From positions 232,458-296,457 of the forward strand of contig CAJNDS010002547.1 of the NCBI GenBank assembly GCA_905221605.1: a DNA stretch of 64,000 bases, given 5' to 3'. This DNA is from Symbiodinium natans (lineage: Eukaryota > Sar > Dinophyceae > Suessiales > Symbiodiniaceae). This document shows, piece after piece, positions 21,641-31,706 of the stretch (within the stretch, counting starts at the first letter, position 1; every line of letters starts with the position of its first letter). The notes beneath the pieces were generated by a model that saw only the letters and a program-made list of their open reading frames with translations, did no database searches and was not told where the DNA came from. Both the position numbers and the translations under genes were made by a program.

Positions 21641-22578
21641 AAACATCGAAACCATGATGAACGCCGTGCCAGGCCTAAATGCAGCTCATGGGTTCCGAGC
21701 GGGCAAAAAAAAACAGTCTGAAACTCTCTCGACATATCCATGCAGGCGACTATGCAACCACCTTCCAATCTGCAAAGTTTAGACTGGGCGGTTTAAGGGC
21801 GTACGGTAAAACTACAAGCAAGACAGACACACATAGCTGGGCTTAGGAGCACAACCTTCGAATCGCCAGGTCCCCGAGCTCAGGTTGCAAAATCGACCGA
21901 CATTCAATCTTGAGGATTTTTGGAGCTTATGAAATGCGATGGCATGCAGAATGGTACCGCCCCAGCCACAGAGTTGGGACGTACTTATAAAAGACCCATC
22001 GTCCAAAGCTGGCGCAAATGAATGCTGCCCTTAGTTAAAAAACACTTCACTGGCCTTGAAACTAGAAAGAAACTGCAGAACCCAGAAACCTGAGAAAGAG
22101 AGAAGAGCTTAAAGAGCATTCGAGTAAATCGGATATGTACCCCGGTTTAGGGCGTCAGGATTTAGGCTTAAGGGTTTCGGGTTTTTGCCAGAAAACCCCC
22201 TGAAATCGTGTGCTGTGTCCTTTTCCCAGCACCTACCAGGGTACGAGGGATGGGCACCTGAAAACCCATTTATCCAGAACCCTTACGGACCTACCACATA
22301 TACTGGCGCAGGAAGCGGAGGGTGGCCCTTCTTAAACGCGCAGCTGTTTTGGAGCAGCGAAGGTGCTTTGAAAACTCCGCGCTGGATTGGTCCTTCAACT
22401 AACCCGAAAAGGCAGCCGAAAGCCGAGAAGCAGTGCAACTCGAGCTTAGCAAAATTCTGTGAAACAAGCAATAGCTGAATTCACCGCCCTGGAGAAAACC
22501 AGTGCAATGCAATGCGCTCAAAACGCGAGTCTCAGGTTGGTAAAAAGTAAGGACAAGCATAGCGTCAAGTACGCACTA
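21641..22578. other. No gene seen
   Basis: Mixed sequence with one weak telomere-like phrase (GGGTTTCGGGTTTTTG) near 22168. Short open frames lack motifs. Confidence 0.4.
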
Positions 22579-22685
22579 TGGTGGTGGTGGTGGTGGTTGT
22601 GGTGGTGGTGGTGGTGGCGGTGGCGGTGGCGGCGGCGGCGGCGGTGGTGGTGGTGATGGTGGTGCCGGTGGTCATGGTTGTGGTT

Positions 22686-22751
<66 letters not shown>

Positions 22752-22900
22752 TTGGTCTTGGTCTTGGTCTTGGTCGTGGTCGTGGTCGTGGTCGTGGTGG
22801 TGGTGGTGGTGGTGGTGGTGGTGGTGGTGGTGGTGGTGGTGGTGGTGGTGGTGGTGGTGGTGGTGGTGGTGGTGGTGGTGGTGGTTGGTGGTGGTAGTGG
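22579..22900. repeat. (GGT)n / (GGTCGT)n microsatellite
   Basis: GGT units, interrupted by GGC, then a GGTCGT and GGTCTT section (about 22670-22795), then pure GGT. Histidine/aspartate-rich and valine-rich frames here are artefacts of the repeat. It sits about 100 bp upstream of the LINE A 5' region. Confidence 0.95.
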
Positions 22901-23283
22901 TGCTCAAGGGCTTCCTGTGGAGGTAGAGAGTGGCTGTCAAACTGGGCTGCGGTTTTCGAACGTTTCGTGAGGAAACAGGCCCCTGCTTAACCCCAGTTTG
23001 TTGTAGTGGCCATTGAAGCCTCAGAGGAGGTGAGGTCTTCCTGTCTTTCCTTGTGGGACCAACACCAGCTGTGGTGCAACCTTTGGAGGTCAGCTGAAGG
23101 GTAGGGTCCTTTCTACACTAATCCTCATTGGAGGTGCCAAGGCTTGTTCTTTCCCTTTGAGAGGCGAACAGGTCGGACTTCAGGCTGTGGGTGTGGGCCA
23201 CGGGAAAGCTCACGGAGCTATTACCGTTAGCAACAGGCGCTGAGCGCCCCATTTTGGATCTTAGGTGCCATGGTTTTGGTGCC

Positions 23284-24105
23284 ATGGTTTTGGTGTGGTG
23301 TAACCACTGTGAAAAGTCGTGGGTTTACCTTGACAGGGTGCATAAACAACCCTACTGCAACTTTTGCTTGAGGCCCTGGCCACTCAAGGAGCTGCTGAGT
23401 GGAACCCAGGGCAACTACATGCAAGACATGCCCGCCCCAGGAGACACCTGGAATGAGTGGTACGGTTTTCCCAAGCAAAACAGACGCAGGAAGCCCCGAA
23501 GCAAATACGAAAAGCCCACGCCGCCTCCGGGTCTGGATGGTGGCAAATCCTCCCAGGGAGGTGCCCAAAGAACAGTAGAGGCGAAAGCGGACTACGAAGA
23601 GGCTCTCAAGGAATTGTGGGCTCAGGCCGACCCGGTGCAGCGTGAGCTCCTAAACAAGATTGGAGTCTGTGAACCCAAGCCGGAGCAAAAGAGCCTCACA
23701 GACCTGTGCAATCAATATGAGGATGAGCTGCCGCAGCCCAAGAAGGACGCGTTGCAACCTGCAGTTCCAAAACCGACGGCCGAACAGGCGCTGCCGTCGG
23801 TGCATAAGGAGTACAAAGAAGCCACGGTTGGGATGCGGAAACTGATTTGGCGGAAAGCACAACTCCAGTGCAGCATCAACGAGGCAAAGGAAAAGTACGC
23901 TGCACTGCTGGAAGAAATGGCGAGCCTTCAAAAGGAAGAAGCAGTGGCGCAGCAAAAGGTATGTGACTTGCAGGTGAGGCTACAGCAACAGGTTCCCAAC
24001 CTTGCTTCAGACGATGCGCTGCAGGAAGCAAAGCTGGGGGCGGCTTTGACCACGGCAGGCTTGGTAGCTCCTCGACAAAGTCGTACTACCACCTCAAAGA
24101 AGAGT
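23284..24105 (+). pseudogene. LINE A ORF1, N-terminal part (zinc finger plus coiled coil)
   Basis: The ATG at 23284 sits in GCCATGG. Just after it come a C-x2-C pair (WCNHC) and, 16 residues on, a second C-x2-C pair (CNFC), a small zinc-binding unit at residues about 5-28. A basic proline-rich linker (KPRSKYEKPTPPPG) follows, then a long charged coiled coil (KEKYAALLEEMASLQKEEAV) around residues 190-250. ORF1 proteins of LINEs bind element RNA. The frame stays open past 24105, but coding character is lost there. Charged coiled-coil sequence of the same kind resumes at 30202, which suggests insertion of LINE B. Confidence 0.6.
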
Positions 24106-24373
24106 ACCTGCTTGCCCAGGCAGGTGCTCAGGTGTCGGGGTGTACCTGCTGTACTTTCTTGTTGTGTGTGTGAGTTGTTAATTTGGGGGCGTCAGTTGTG
24201 CAAATTTACAAGCTTCGCTTTGACACAGCAGCTAACGGTAGACGCAAATGGGGGCGTTAATCAAAAGTGGTACGGTCCCCACTTCGGTGGGTCCCACTGG
24301 CGATTTGCGTCCCTGAAAGGGTGTTCAGCCTGGCAAGCTGTTCACCCTTCTTTCTCTTGCCCAAGACCGCGAT

Positions 24374-27370
24374 ATGAAATCACGACCTTGCCAACTTGTG
24401 TGCGATCAGCCAATAGTGAAGGCGGCTGGCAACCGCCTGACTACTAAGCACTCAAGGAGGCATTCTACGCGATGGAGGTGGGGAGCCGTCAATGTTCGTA
24501 CTATGCAGACCAAAATACATAATGTAGGGGGAGTATTGCATATTGAAGGAGCCGATCCGGGGAAACCATATGACGTGTGTGATTTGTTGGATAAACATGA
24601 CATCTCGCTGTGTGCCATGTCGGAAGTTCGCTGGAAAGGACAAGGTACCTTTGAGGCGCAAGACTTTCTGTATATCTTCTCGGGATTACCAGAAGATGCA
24701 CCTGTTTCCCTACATGGAGTAGCATTTGCATTGAATCCAAAGATGCAGCAAGCATGGAGGGCAGCTGGGTCATATGTCAACTATCACAGTGAGAGGCTAT
24801 TAGAAATCAAAGTGCGTATTGAGGACAGAACATTTCGGGTGATTTCTGTGTATGCCCCAACGTTTAGAGCGCCCGAAATTGAGAAAGACAAATTTTATGA
24901 TGATTTGAGGAGTCTCACAGGGAAGTGTCGTGCGTGCGAGGAACTAGTCATTATGGGAGATTTCAATGCAAGGGTTGGGACAAGAACCTCGGACAGACAG
25001 GGACCCGATGACATGGACACTGATGAACAGTCCTCTGACATTGTTGTTGGGGATTTTGGGCTGCCAGAGCTAAACGACAATGGCAGGTTGTTGTTAGATT
25101 TTTGCAGGTCGCAGCGTGGTAAGCCCTTGCGAGTAATGGACACCTTTTTCCAGCATAAGACTTACGGAACATGGCAACACAATAGGACAAAGCAATGGCA
25201 TCACATAGATCACGTACTTCTGTCTTCAGACACTGCGGCTATGTGCATGGACGTATGTGTAATGCCCGGACTTGATTTTGATAGTGATCACCGACTGGTA
25301 AGACTAGACTTGCGTATCACACGTAAGTGTAAACAATGGTGGGGACGACGTCATTTGCAGACCATGGAGTCGAAAGGGAGAATTACGGCGTTAAACGTGG
25401 CTCGCCTCACTGACAAGGATGTAGTGCAGTCTCTTAACGACAACATCGAAAGTAATATAGGGGAAGGAATCCTGAATAATCTTTCTCTCTGGTCAAAAGA
25501 CGTGCGCTCAACTGCAGAAACCGTCATCGGTACTCAGGAACGAAAACGCAGACCACAATGGCAACTCGATAATGCAGAGGAGCTAGCAAGGTTATCCAAA
25601 ATTAAACAAGAGGCATTCGCCCAATTTCAAGCCCATCCTGAAAAAGAGACAGAGTATAGACGCATCTGTCGAGAGAACCGGAAACAAGTTCAGTCAATCT
25701 TAAATCAATGGTGGTCAACACAGGCTGAGGCCATACAACAAGCTGTCAATAGGAAGGAACCAAACCATCAATACCAGGGCTTTCGTCAATTGCGGAAAGT
25801 TTTTCACTCGGGCAAAAGAGCACCTGCGAAAGTTAAGGATAAAAAAGGTAATTTGCTGGAGTCACGTACAGATAGGGTACATAGATGGAGAGAACACTTT
25901 CAAAACCTGCTTAATGTAGATGCGCCGCTAAATGAGGACATGCTCCCACAAATTAAACGACTGCCCGTCCAAAATGTACTTGCGGAATTGCCCATTTTTG
26001 CTGAAACGCTGGCTGCGGTAAAGTCCCTCAAAAAAGGTAAGGCCACCGGACCTGATGGGCTACCGGCCGAGGTGCTTCAGGTCCTATCATATCCGGTTTT
26101 GCGATCTTTACATGAACACCTTTGTCAACTCTGGATAGGATGCCAGGATATACCAGGAGAATGGAACGATGCATATCTCATTCCTATGCCAAAAAAAGGA
26201 GATTTAGCCGACTGTGCTAACTGGAGAGGCATCCTTTTAAATGCTGTTCCAGGAAAGGTGCTCGCTAAAATTATTAACGGTCGACTAGTCAAACATTTTG
26301 AAGGACATCAGGCCATTCCTGAATCACAATGCGGATTCCGTGCGGGCCGCGGAACCACCGATATGATCTTTACATTAAGAATGGCCATAGAGTTAGCTAG
26401 AGCAAAACATCTGCCGTTGTATGTACTTTTCGTAGATCTTATGAAAGCTTACGATTCTGTATCAAGATTCGGACTATGGGAAATTTTACAGTATAAGGGA
26501 GTGCCTCCAACACTGGTTAGTCTCATCAAAAAATTTTACCAAGGAAAAACGGCACGAGTGTCGGTTGAAGGAACTCTATCCTCCCCGTTCGATTTGGCCA
26601 CTGGTTTGGGCCAAGGCTGTTGTTTGGCGCCGCTACTTTTTAATGTATTCCTATCAGCAGTCATGGAAAGCTGGGAAACTTGCACCCCTCCAAAACTGGA
26701 ATTTAAGTACCGTATTGATGGTATCTTGCGCAGACATATGGATGAGCAATCTCTTAACAAATACACGACTTGGCACTCCTTACAGCTGCATGACCTTGGA
26801 TATGCTGACGATGCGGCCTTTATCACGGACACGTATGATAAGTTAGTACAGCTGGCGCGGGATTTGCAAAATCACTATTTTCAATGGGGCTTGACTATGT
26901 CTGTAGAAAAAACTGAGCTGTTCCTGACAGAAGGAGAGACACCGGATCCAATCTCTGTTAAAGAGGTGGGAGGCTTCTCAAAGCTCAAATTTGCTGACAA
27001 ATTTAATAAATATTTGGGATCACATATCGAGCATAAACAAGGATGTGTACAGGAGATACAATATCGTATAGACAAAGCTAGAAAAGCCTTTTGGAGTTTA
27101 GCAAGTCACGTATGGGATGTCAAACAGATCTCCCTGGCCGTTAAGTTACAAGTATACAGGGCGTGTGTGCTCTCAGTATTGTTGTATGGAGCGGAATCTT
27201 GGACCACCACCTTTCTCTGTAGACGAAGATTAGAGGTCTTTCACATGAAATGTTTAAGGAAAATTACAAAAATTGGAATTCTGGACCAGGAGCAGTTACA
27301 TATCAACAATCAGGAATTGCGGGCACGACTGGGGGTCCCTACCATTAGGCAGTTGGTGTCACACGATTAA
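24374..27370 (+). CDS. LINE B ORF2: AP-type endonuclease and reverse transcriptase
   Basis: 998 codons from an ATG. Residues about 35-320 form an exonuclease-endonuclease-phosphatase domain: VRTM near the start, SEVRWKG, GDFNARVG (Asp196, Asn198), HIDHVL and SDHR (His306). It nicks target DNA to prime reverse transcription. Residues about 550-870 are the reverse transcriptase: KGKATGPDGLPAEV, FVDLMKAYDSV (motif A, Asp688), GLGQGCCLAPLLFNVF (motif B) and YADD (motif C, Asp812/813), then LLYGAESWT near the end. All catalytic residues looked for are present, so this portion could be functional. The stop at 27368 falls just where related elements continue with an RWLGHLA block. That block is present in the next frame, so the stop comes from a frameshift. 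Confidence 0.9.
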   Translation: MKSRPCQLVCDQPIVKAAGNRLTTKHSRRHSTRWRWGAVNVRTMQTKIHNVGGVLHIEGADPGKPYDVCDLLDKHDISLCAMSEVRWKGQGTFEAQDFLYIFSGLPEDAPVSLHGVAFALNPKMQQAWRAAGSYVNYHSERLLEIKVRIEDRTFRVISVYAPTFRAPEIEKDKFYDDLRSLTGKCRACEELVIMGDFNARVGTRTSDRQGPDDMDTDEQSSDIVVGDFGLPELNDNGRLLLDFCRSQRGKPLRVMDTFFQHKTYGTWQHNRTKQWHHIDHVLLSSDTAAMCMDVCVMPGLDFDSDHRLVRLDLRITRKCKQWWGRRHLQTMESKGRITALNVARLTDKDVVQSLNDNIESNIGEGILNNLSLWSKDVRSTAETVIGTQERKRRPQWQLDNAEELARLSKIKQEAFAQFQAHPEKETEYRRICRENRKQVQSILNQWWSTQAEAIQQAVNRKEPNHQYQGFRQLRKVFHSGKRAPAKVKDKKGNLLESRTDRVHRWREHFQNLLNVDAPLNEDMLPQIKRLPVQNVLAELPIFAETLAAVKSLKKGKATGPDGLPAEVLQVLSYPVLRSLHEHLCQLWIGCQDIPGEWNDAYLIPMPKKGDLADCANWRGILLNAVPGKVLAKIINGRLVKHFEGHQAIPESQCGFRAGRGTTDMIFTLRMAIELARAKHLPLYVLFVDLMKAYDSVSRFGLWEILQYKGVPPTLVSLIKKFYQGKTARVSVEGTLSSPFDLATGLGQGCCLAPLLFNVFLSAVMESWETCTPPKLEFKYRIDGILRRHMDEQSLNKYTTWHSLQLHDLGYADDAAFITDTYDKLVQLARDLQNHYFQWGLTMSVEKTELFLTEGETPDPISVKEVGGFSKLKFADKFNKYLGSHIEHKQGCVQEIQYRIDKARKAFWSLASHVWDVKQISLAVKLQVYRACVLSVLLYGAESWTTTFLCRRRLEVFHMKCLRKITKIGILDQEQLHINNQELRARLGVPTIRQLVSHD

Positions 27371-27389
27371 GATGGCTAGGCCACCTGGC

Positions 27390-28634
27390 ATGGCACCGGA
27401 GAGGTTGCCAAAGCAAATGCTATTTGCCTTTCTGCCGGGAGATGTAGGTGCCCCGACAAAACCAGGAAGGCGAACAGGGAAATGGTTGTCCTTCGACTTT
27501 GTTAACGACCTCGAGTTGGTAGCAGTGCCCAAACTGGAATGGTTGCACATGGCTAGGAAAAATGGCGGTGCGAATTGGAGACAAATTGTGTTTCAGGCGG
27601 CACCGTGGCACCAGCCCAAAAATCCGTTCAAGCCGTTGCCGGAGCTAGGCCAGACAGCCGCAAAAAGTAAAAACCTTCGCCCTCATGAACCCCGCGCAGC
27701 GTTCTGGCAATTGGTGCAACGCCAGCAGGCCGTATTGCAAGAGGCCAAAGTTAGTTCGGGCTTCTTGAGCATGGAGTTAAAACATGGAGGAGAAACTACG
27801 TTTCGCAAAGCAGTAGCAACCTGGTTGGAAACAAATGGGCCAGACAATTGGTGGGACACTGAAACGAGGGAGTTGCTGCAATTCGTTACTGAACACGAAC
27901 CGTGGGTGGATGTACTAGAGGTGGAAGTTGACCTGGGATTATTTTTGCTATTCCTCCGTACGATACAACATCAAAAAACGCTGACAGAAGCCCTGGCCAC
28001 ACAAACTAAAACTAATCTTGTAAATACATCTGTTAAACGTCGGCTCTACTTTAAACAAGCACGTCCAGCATGTTTTCCGGATCCAGAAGGTCCAGGTCGG
28101 GCCCAAGCACAAGAGCAAGACCCTGAATGGGCAGTACAACGCATGACTAAGGGTATGAAAACACCTAAGTCACGACAAACAGTTTCCTCAACAATACACG
28201 AAGAAGGAAATTATAAATGTGCCATTTGTAAGCGCGTCTTTCCTACTAAGCTTGGATTAGCGTCCCATATACAGGCAACTCATACCACAGGTACCTTTCG
28301 GGAGGAAGGATTCCAATGTGCGTTATGTCCTAGACTGTTTGCGCGACAAAACAAGCTAACGCAACATTATAGGCGGGATCACATTGAAAATTCTCCGGCT
28401 TTGGTGTGCCCCCACTGTAGAAGTGTGTACCCCGGAGAGCCCATGTTGCGGTTACACATAGCAGAAGCACATGAAATACCGAGCGATGCGTTTCCTGCGC
28501 CCTGCCCCTTATGTCGCAGTCGCGGAGATCCGAACCCTGTTCAAATCTCGAATGTATTAACTTTTAAGCGACACAGAACTGCTGAACATTTGCGGGATCA
28601 TGAAGTTTTAATCTGGGAAGAATCGGAGGGGTAA
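27390..28634 (+). pseudogene. LINE B ORF2 C-terminal part with C2H2 zinc fingers
   Basis: This frame continues the polyprotein after two frame changes in about 40 bp. LRWLGHLA is read in one frame at 27367-27390, and PERLPKQMLF with what follows in another from about 27396. It carries the post-RT region and, at residues about 275-370, three C-x2-C...H-x3-4-H fingers: CAICKRVF, CALCPRLFA and CPHCRSVY, each ending in H-x3-H or H-x4-H. A further C-x2-C (CPLC) follows. Such fingers probably bind nucleic acid during target recognition. Without the shift the full protein would have about 1,400 residues. It is classed as broken because of the double shift, although a recoding event cannot be excluded. 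Confidence 0.75.
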
Positions 28635-28805
28635 GTTGACTCCAGTACGCCGCGAAGGTGCGACAGTCGCACTTTGGACTGCAAACATGAGTTCAAGCTT
28701 CTGTCAGTGTGTGTTGTTGTGCAGTCCAGCAATGTCAGTGTTCACAAGCCACATGTGTTTCCGCGCGTTCTCAAATCCCACAAGCTTGACAAGCGTAGCA
28801 ACACC

Positions 28806-29558
28806 ATGGCTCGTGAGCGTGACCGTCGTGACCGTGACCGTCCAGACAAGGACCGTGACAGAGGCCGAGACACCCGTTCTTCCGTGAATGCTGACGACGT
28901 GGATCAGCTCCGCTCGCAACTGGAAGAAGTTTCAGGAAAGTTGGAACGTACCAGTCAACTGGCGGTGCAGGCGTCAAGGGACTCAGGGGAAGCTCGGAGC
29001 GGACAGCAAATAGTTCTTTTCGTGTCCGGGCTCTTGAGGTCTCGACTCAAAGAGGTCTTGGCCGTGTATCAGTCAGACAGGGAAGCAGTGATGAATGGGA
29101 CGAAGGAAAAGGGTAAACCGCTTAAGTTGCTGGTGTATGACGCGCTGTTGGGGGCGTTGTCAGAAGCAGCTTCGAGGCAAGGGACAGAGGCAAGCACAGC
29201 TGCAGAGGAGTTGGTGGCCTTGGGTTCGACGGTGGGAATATCCGCAATCTCGAATTTGAGTCGTGCGCCAGAAGACGATAGGGCATGGGTACTCGTGACA
29301 ACGTTCCAGTTTGGTGCGACAGGGCAAAAACTTCGCAGTCTGTGGCTTGATCCGAGGCTGAGGCCAGTTTTTGCGAAGAAGGGCGGGGTGTGGCCAGAGC
29401 TAGGGATGCGTGAGGGAACTTGGCGTCCTGGGAGGTTACACCAAGCCGTATGCGATGATCTCGGTATCCCAGCAAAAGGGAAGGGCAAACAGTCGACGGG
29501 GTCCGGCTTGAAGCGGAAAAGTGAGACGCCTGAGGCAAGCCGATACAAACGTCGGTAG
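28806..29558 (+). CDS. Unidentified RD-rich coiled-coil protein
   Basis: 250 codons from an ATG in ACCATGG. The N-terminus is an Arg/Asp repeat (RERDRRDRDRPDKDRDRGRD). A short coiled coil follows (DQLRSQLEEVSGKLER), then a helical body with no motif I recognise, and a basic lysine-rich tail (KGKGKQ, KRKSE). RD-rich tracts occur in RNA-binding proteins. It lies downstream of the LINE B zinc fingers and upstream of that element's 3' end, so it may be an accessory ORF of LINE B or a captured host sequence. Function is unknown. Confidence 0.5.
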   Translation: MARERDRRDRDRPDKDRDRGRDTRSSVNADDVDQLRSQLEEVSGKLERTSQLAVQASRDSGEARSGQQIVLFVSGLLRSRLKEVLAVYQSDREAVMNGTKEKGKPLKLLVYDALLGALSEAASRQGTEASTAAEELVALGSTVGISAISNLSRAPEDDRAWVLVTTFQFGATGQKLRSLWLDPRLRPVFAKKGGVWPELGMREGTWRPGRLHQAVCDDLGIPAKGKGKQSTGSGLKRKSETPEASRYKRR

Positions 29559-30185
29559 GGCGGTAGGTCACAGGCTGTTTCGTGACGTGCGAGTCGTTGA
29601 CGTTTAAGTTGAGCAAAACATGTAAAGCACGGTGTCACGCGCGAGTTCAGCTGTTTTTTCCGAACTTTTGACGCACCGGCTCAGTTCGGCTGCAAAGTAG
29701 AGGGGTGACCGTTCTCAGTGGCTGAGTGCGTGTGTTAACAGTCTTCAGTGGCTCACAAACTTGCACAACGCGCGATGCTCATGCCACATTTCCTTTCAAC
29801 TTTTGACGCACTGGTCTCGTCCGGTTGCGAAGCAGAGGGGTCCTGTCCCCCTGCCCAGACCTGGTCCTGTCCTGCGTCAAAAGAAATCTGCTGTGCGGCC
29901 CGCGTTCTGTGACTTATGCACATTAGTATGATCTGTTCCATTCCACCAGTGCGAGTCTTCCCGTTGCTGTTTGAATAGTTTTTCTGTTTGCTTTGACTTG
30001 TCTTGCTCCCCCCTTTTCGGTTCCAAAGGAGTTGACTGCTACAATATATGACGGCATTTGTGATATATGCTATGTTTTCCTGTCTGCTTGTTTTTTCCCC
30101 CCTCCACCTCGTTTTTAGCTGAAGTTTTGAGCCTCATGACTTTGTTTTGTGCGTGTGTTTAGTGGCTGGCTGAGCTAAACACATT
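29559..30185 (+). other. LINE B 3' untranslated region with internal direct repeat
   Basis: Non-coding. A roughly 44-bp repeat begins AACTTTTGACGCAC at 29661 and again at 29808, each copy ending in AGAGGGGT. The sequence then becomes T-rich (TTTTTTCCCCCCTCC at about 30090) before LINE A coding sequence resumes. Confidence 0.5.
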
Positions 30186-30201
30186 GCCTACATTGTTTTT
30201 T

Positions 30202-30429
30202 GAGGCGCACGCGGAGAGCATGCCGCTCAATGCGGCAGTGCGCTCTTCTTCCAGCTTGGTAGCTGACAAAAACCAGATTCAGAAGCTGGTGGCAGCCTTA
30301 GGCCCAGCCCACCAAGCCCCGCTCTCCGAGGAAGCGAAGGCACGGAAAGAAGAGGAGGCCCAGAAGGAGGCTGAACAAGCGGAGAGGGACAGGCGGACCC
30401 AGGAAAGGGGGCGCAGTCGCACCCCATAG
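30202..30429 (+). pseudogene. LINE A ORF1, C-terminal part
   Basis: In the same reading frame as the 23284 segment, this reads QIQKLVAALGP and then a charged helix EEAKARKEEEAQKEAEQAER, ending in RSRTP and a stop at 30429. Composition and position fit the end of the coiled-coil ORF1. The ORF2 frame begins immediately after the stop. Confidence 0.5.
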
Positions 30430-31706
30430 GAGTTTGGCCCTGAGCAGCCTGTCGAGAGCCTGTGGCAGGAGGGCTGCGGGGCCTACACTTATGATGCATC
30501 CGAAACCCTCCCCATGAGGTGGCCAGGATTTGGAAAAAACCAGAGAGCAGGGGTGCTTTGGCCATCAGAGTGCTGGCCAAAGCTGGCAATCGTCGCACCA
30601 AGCCCTCTCGGGGGCTAAGTATTTTCCACAGAGTTTTCTGGAGGACCTCCTTCTTGTTGAAAATGACGAAGAGGAGGGTCCTAGGGGTCTTAAGCTCCAG
30701 GATTGTCTCAGGGAGCGATGTTTTCCAATTCGCCCCTCCAATAAGGTAGGCGGTGCGCACCATAGGGAAAAACCCGTTAGGGTGAGGAGAGCTAAAAAAG
30801 CTGAGTTGAGGCGTCAGTCGGTGGGGCCGTGGCAGGCCTTACGGACGATTTTAGAGGCCCCTCCCAAGGATGATTTTGCTGCGAAAGAAGAACAAATTGT
30901 TGAGTTTGTGGAGAAACATTAACACCTCTGTGAAGAGGACCCTCCAGTTTTGGTGTTTAAATAGGCTGTGCGCTCTCTTGGAAAGAGGGCAATCGGACCT
31001 ACCTGGGTGTTTGGCGGTAACACAGGACATCCTCGCTGTGGAGTCCTGTCCGAAGGAAGTTCAAAAAACCCTTAGGGTGACTCAGGCCAATGTCATGAGT
31101 TACAGGGGGGAGGTCAAAACCTGGATGCAAGGTTTAGAGCACCAGGTGATCTGCCTTCAAGAAACCCATGTGCTGGAGAAAGACCAAGTGGAGGTGATGG
31201 TTGGTCTGGAGATGGCAGGATACCAGGTCTTTGTTGAGCCTGCTTTTGCCCCAGGCAAGGGATCCATGGGGGGTCTCCTCATTGCTGCTAAGCGGCACCT
31301 TAATTTCCGGAAACTAGGGTCGTTTATGTTGGAGGGCAAAGGAGTGCAGTTTGTGGTGGCGAGGTTTCAAAACCAGGACCTGGTGATTGGAAATGTCTAC
31401 CTGTTGTCAGGTGGTGGAGTCCACCATCCCACGAATGCCCGCATCTTAGGATGGATGGCTGCTCAGCTTGCTGAAATCAAGCAATCGTATCTGGTCGTGG
31501 GCGACTGGAATGTGGATGCAGGTGAGCTGGCAAACATGAACTTTGCACATGAGGTTAAGGGTGTGTGGGCGTGCCCTGGCCAAGCCACAGTGCTTACAGG
31601 CAACCAATGGGATTTCGGTTTGGCCAGTCGCCACCTGCCAAACCTGATCACCACCCAGGATGAATTGGGCAGTACCGTTTCGACCGCATGGTGCGGTGGA
31701 GCATGA
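30430..31706 (+). pseudogene. LINE A ORF2, endonuclease part
   Basis: The start of ORF2 runs through at least three frames (30430-30600, 30650-30922 and from about 30921). The endonuclease signature then stays in one frame: TQANVMSYRGEV, CLQETHV (catalytic Glu), GGLLIAAKR, NVYLLSGGG and VVGDWNVDAGEL (Asp and Asn), with WDFGLASRHLP near the end. It belongs to the same AP-endonuclease superfamily as the LINE B domain but is clearly a separate lineage. The stop at 31704 is followed by more ORF2 sequence in other frames, so the copy is dead. Confidence 0.7.

Larger units (their letters stand above)
24106..30185 (+). mobile_element. LINE B: AT-richer non-LTR retrotransposon nested in LINE A
   Basis: This insert separates the two halves of LINE A ORF1. 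It holds a 5' region with a hairpin-forming GGGTG...CACCC at about 24319-24347, a long ORF2 (24374-28634 with frameshifts), a further ORF (28806-29558) and a 3' region with a direct repeat (29661 and 29808). Codons in the main ORF favour TTA, ATA, ATT and AAA, unlike the GC-rich LINE A and LINE C frames, which suggests a different lineage or a different compositional history. The edges are estimates (plus or minus 100 bp); no target duplication was confirmed. Confidence 0.55.

Noticed and set aside
22518-22970. Histidine/aspartate-rich and valine-rich long open frames
   Set aside because: They are translations of the GGT/GGTCGT microsatellite in different frames; no start or unique sequence supports a protein.
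23250-23284. Possible spliced-leader relic (CCATTTTGG) upstream of LINE A ORF1
   Set aside because: Only nine contiguous bases match the dinoflagellate leader, which is expected by chance in 64 kb; similar partial matches at about 38413 and 40943 are equally weak.
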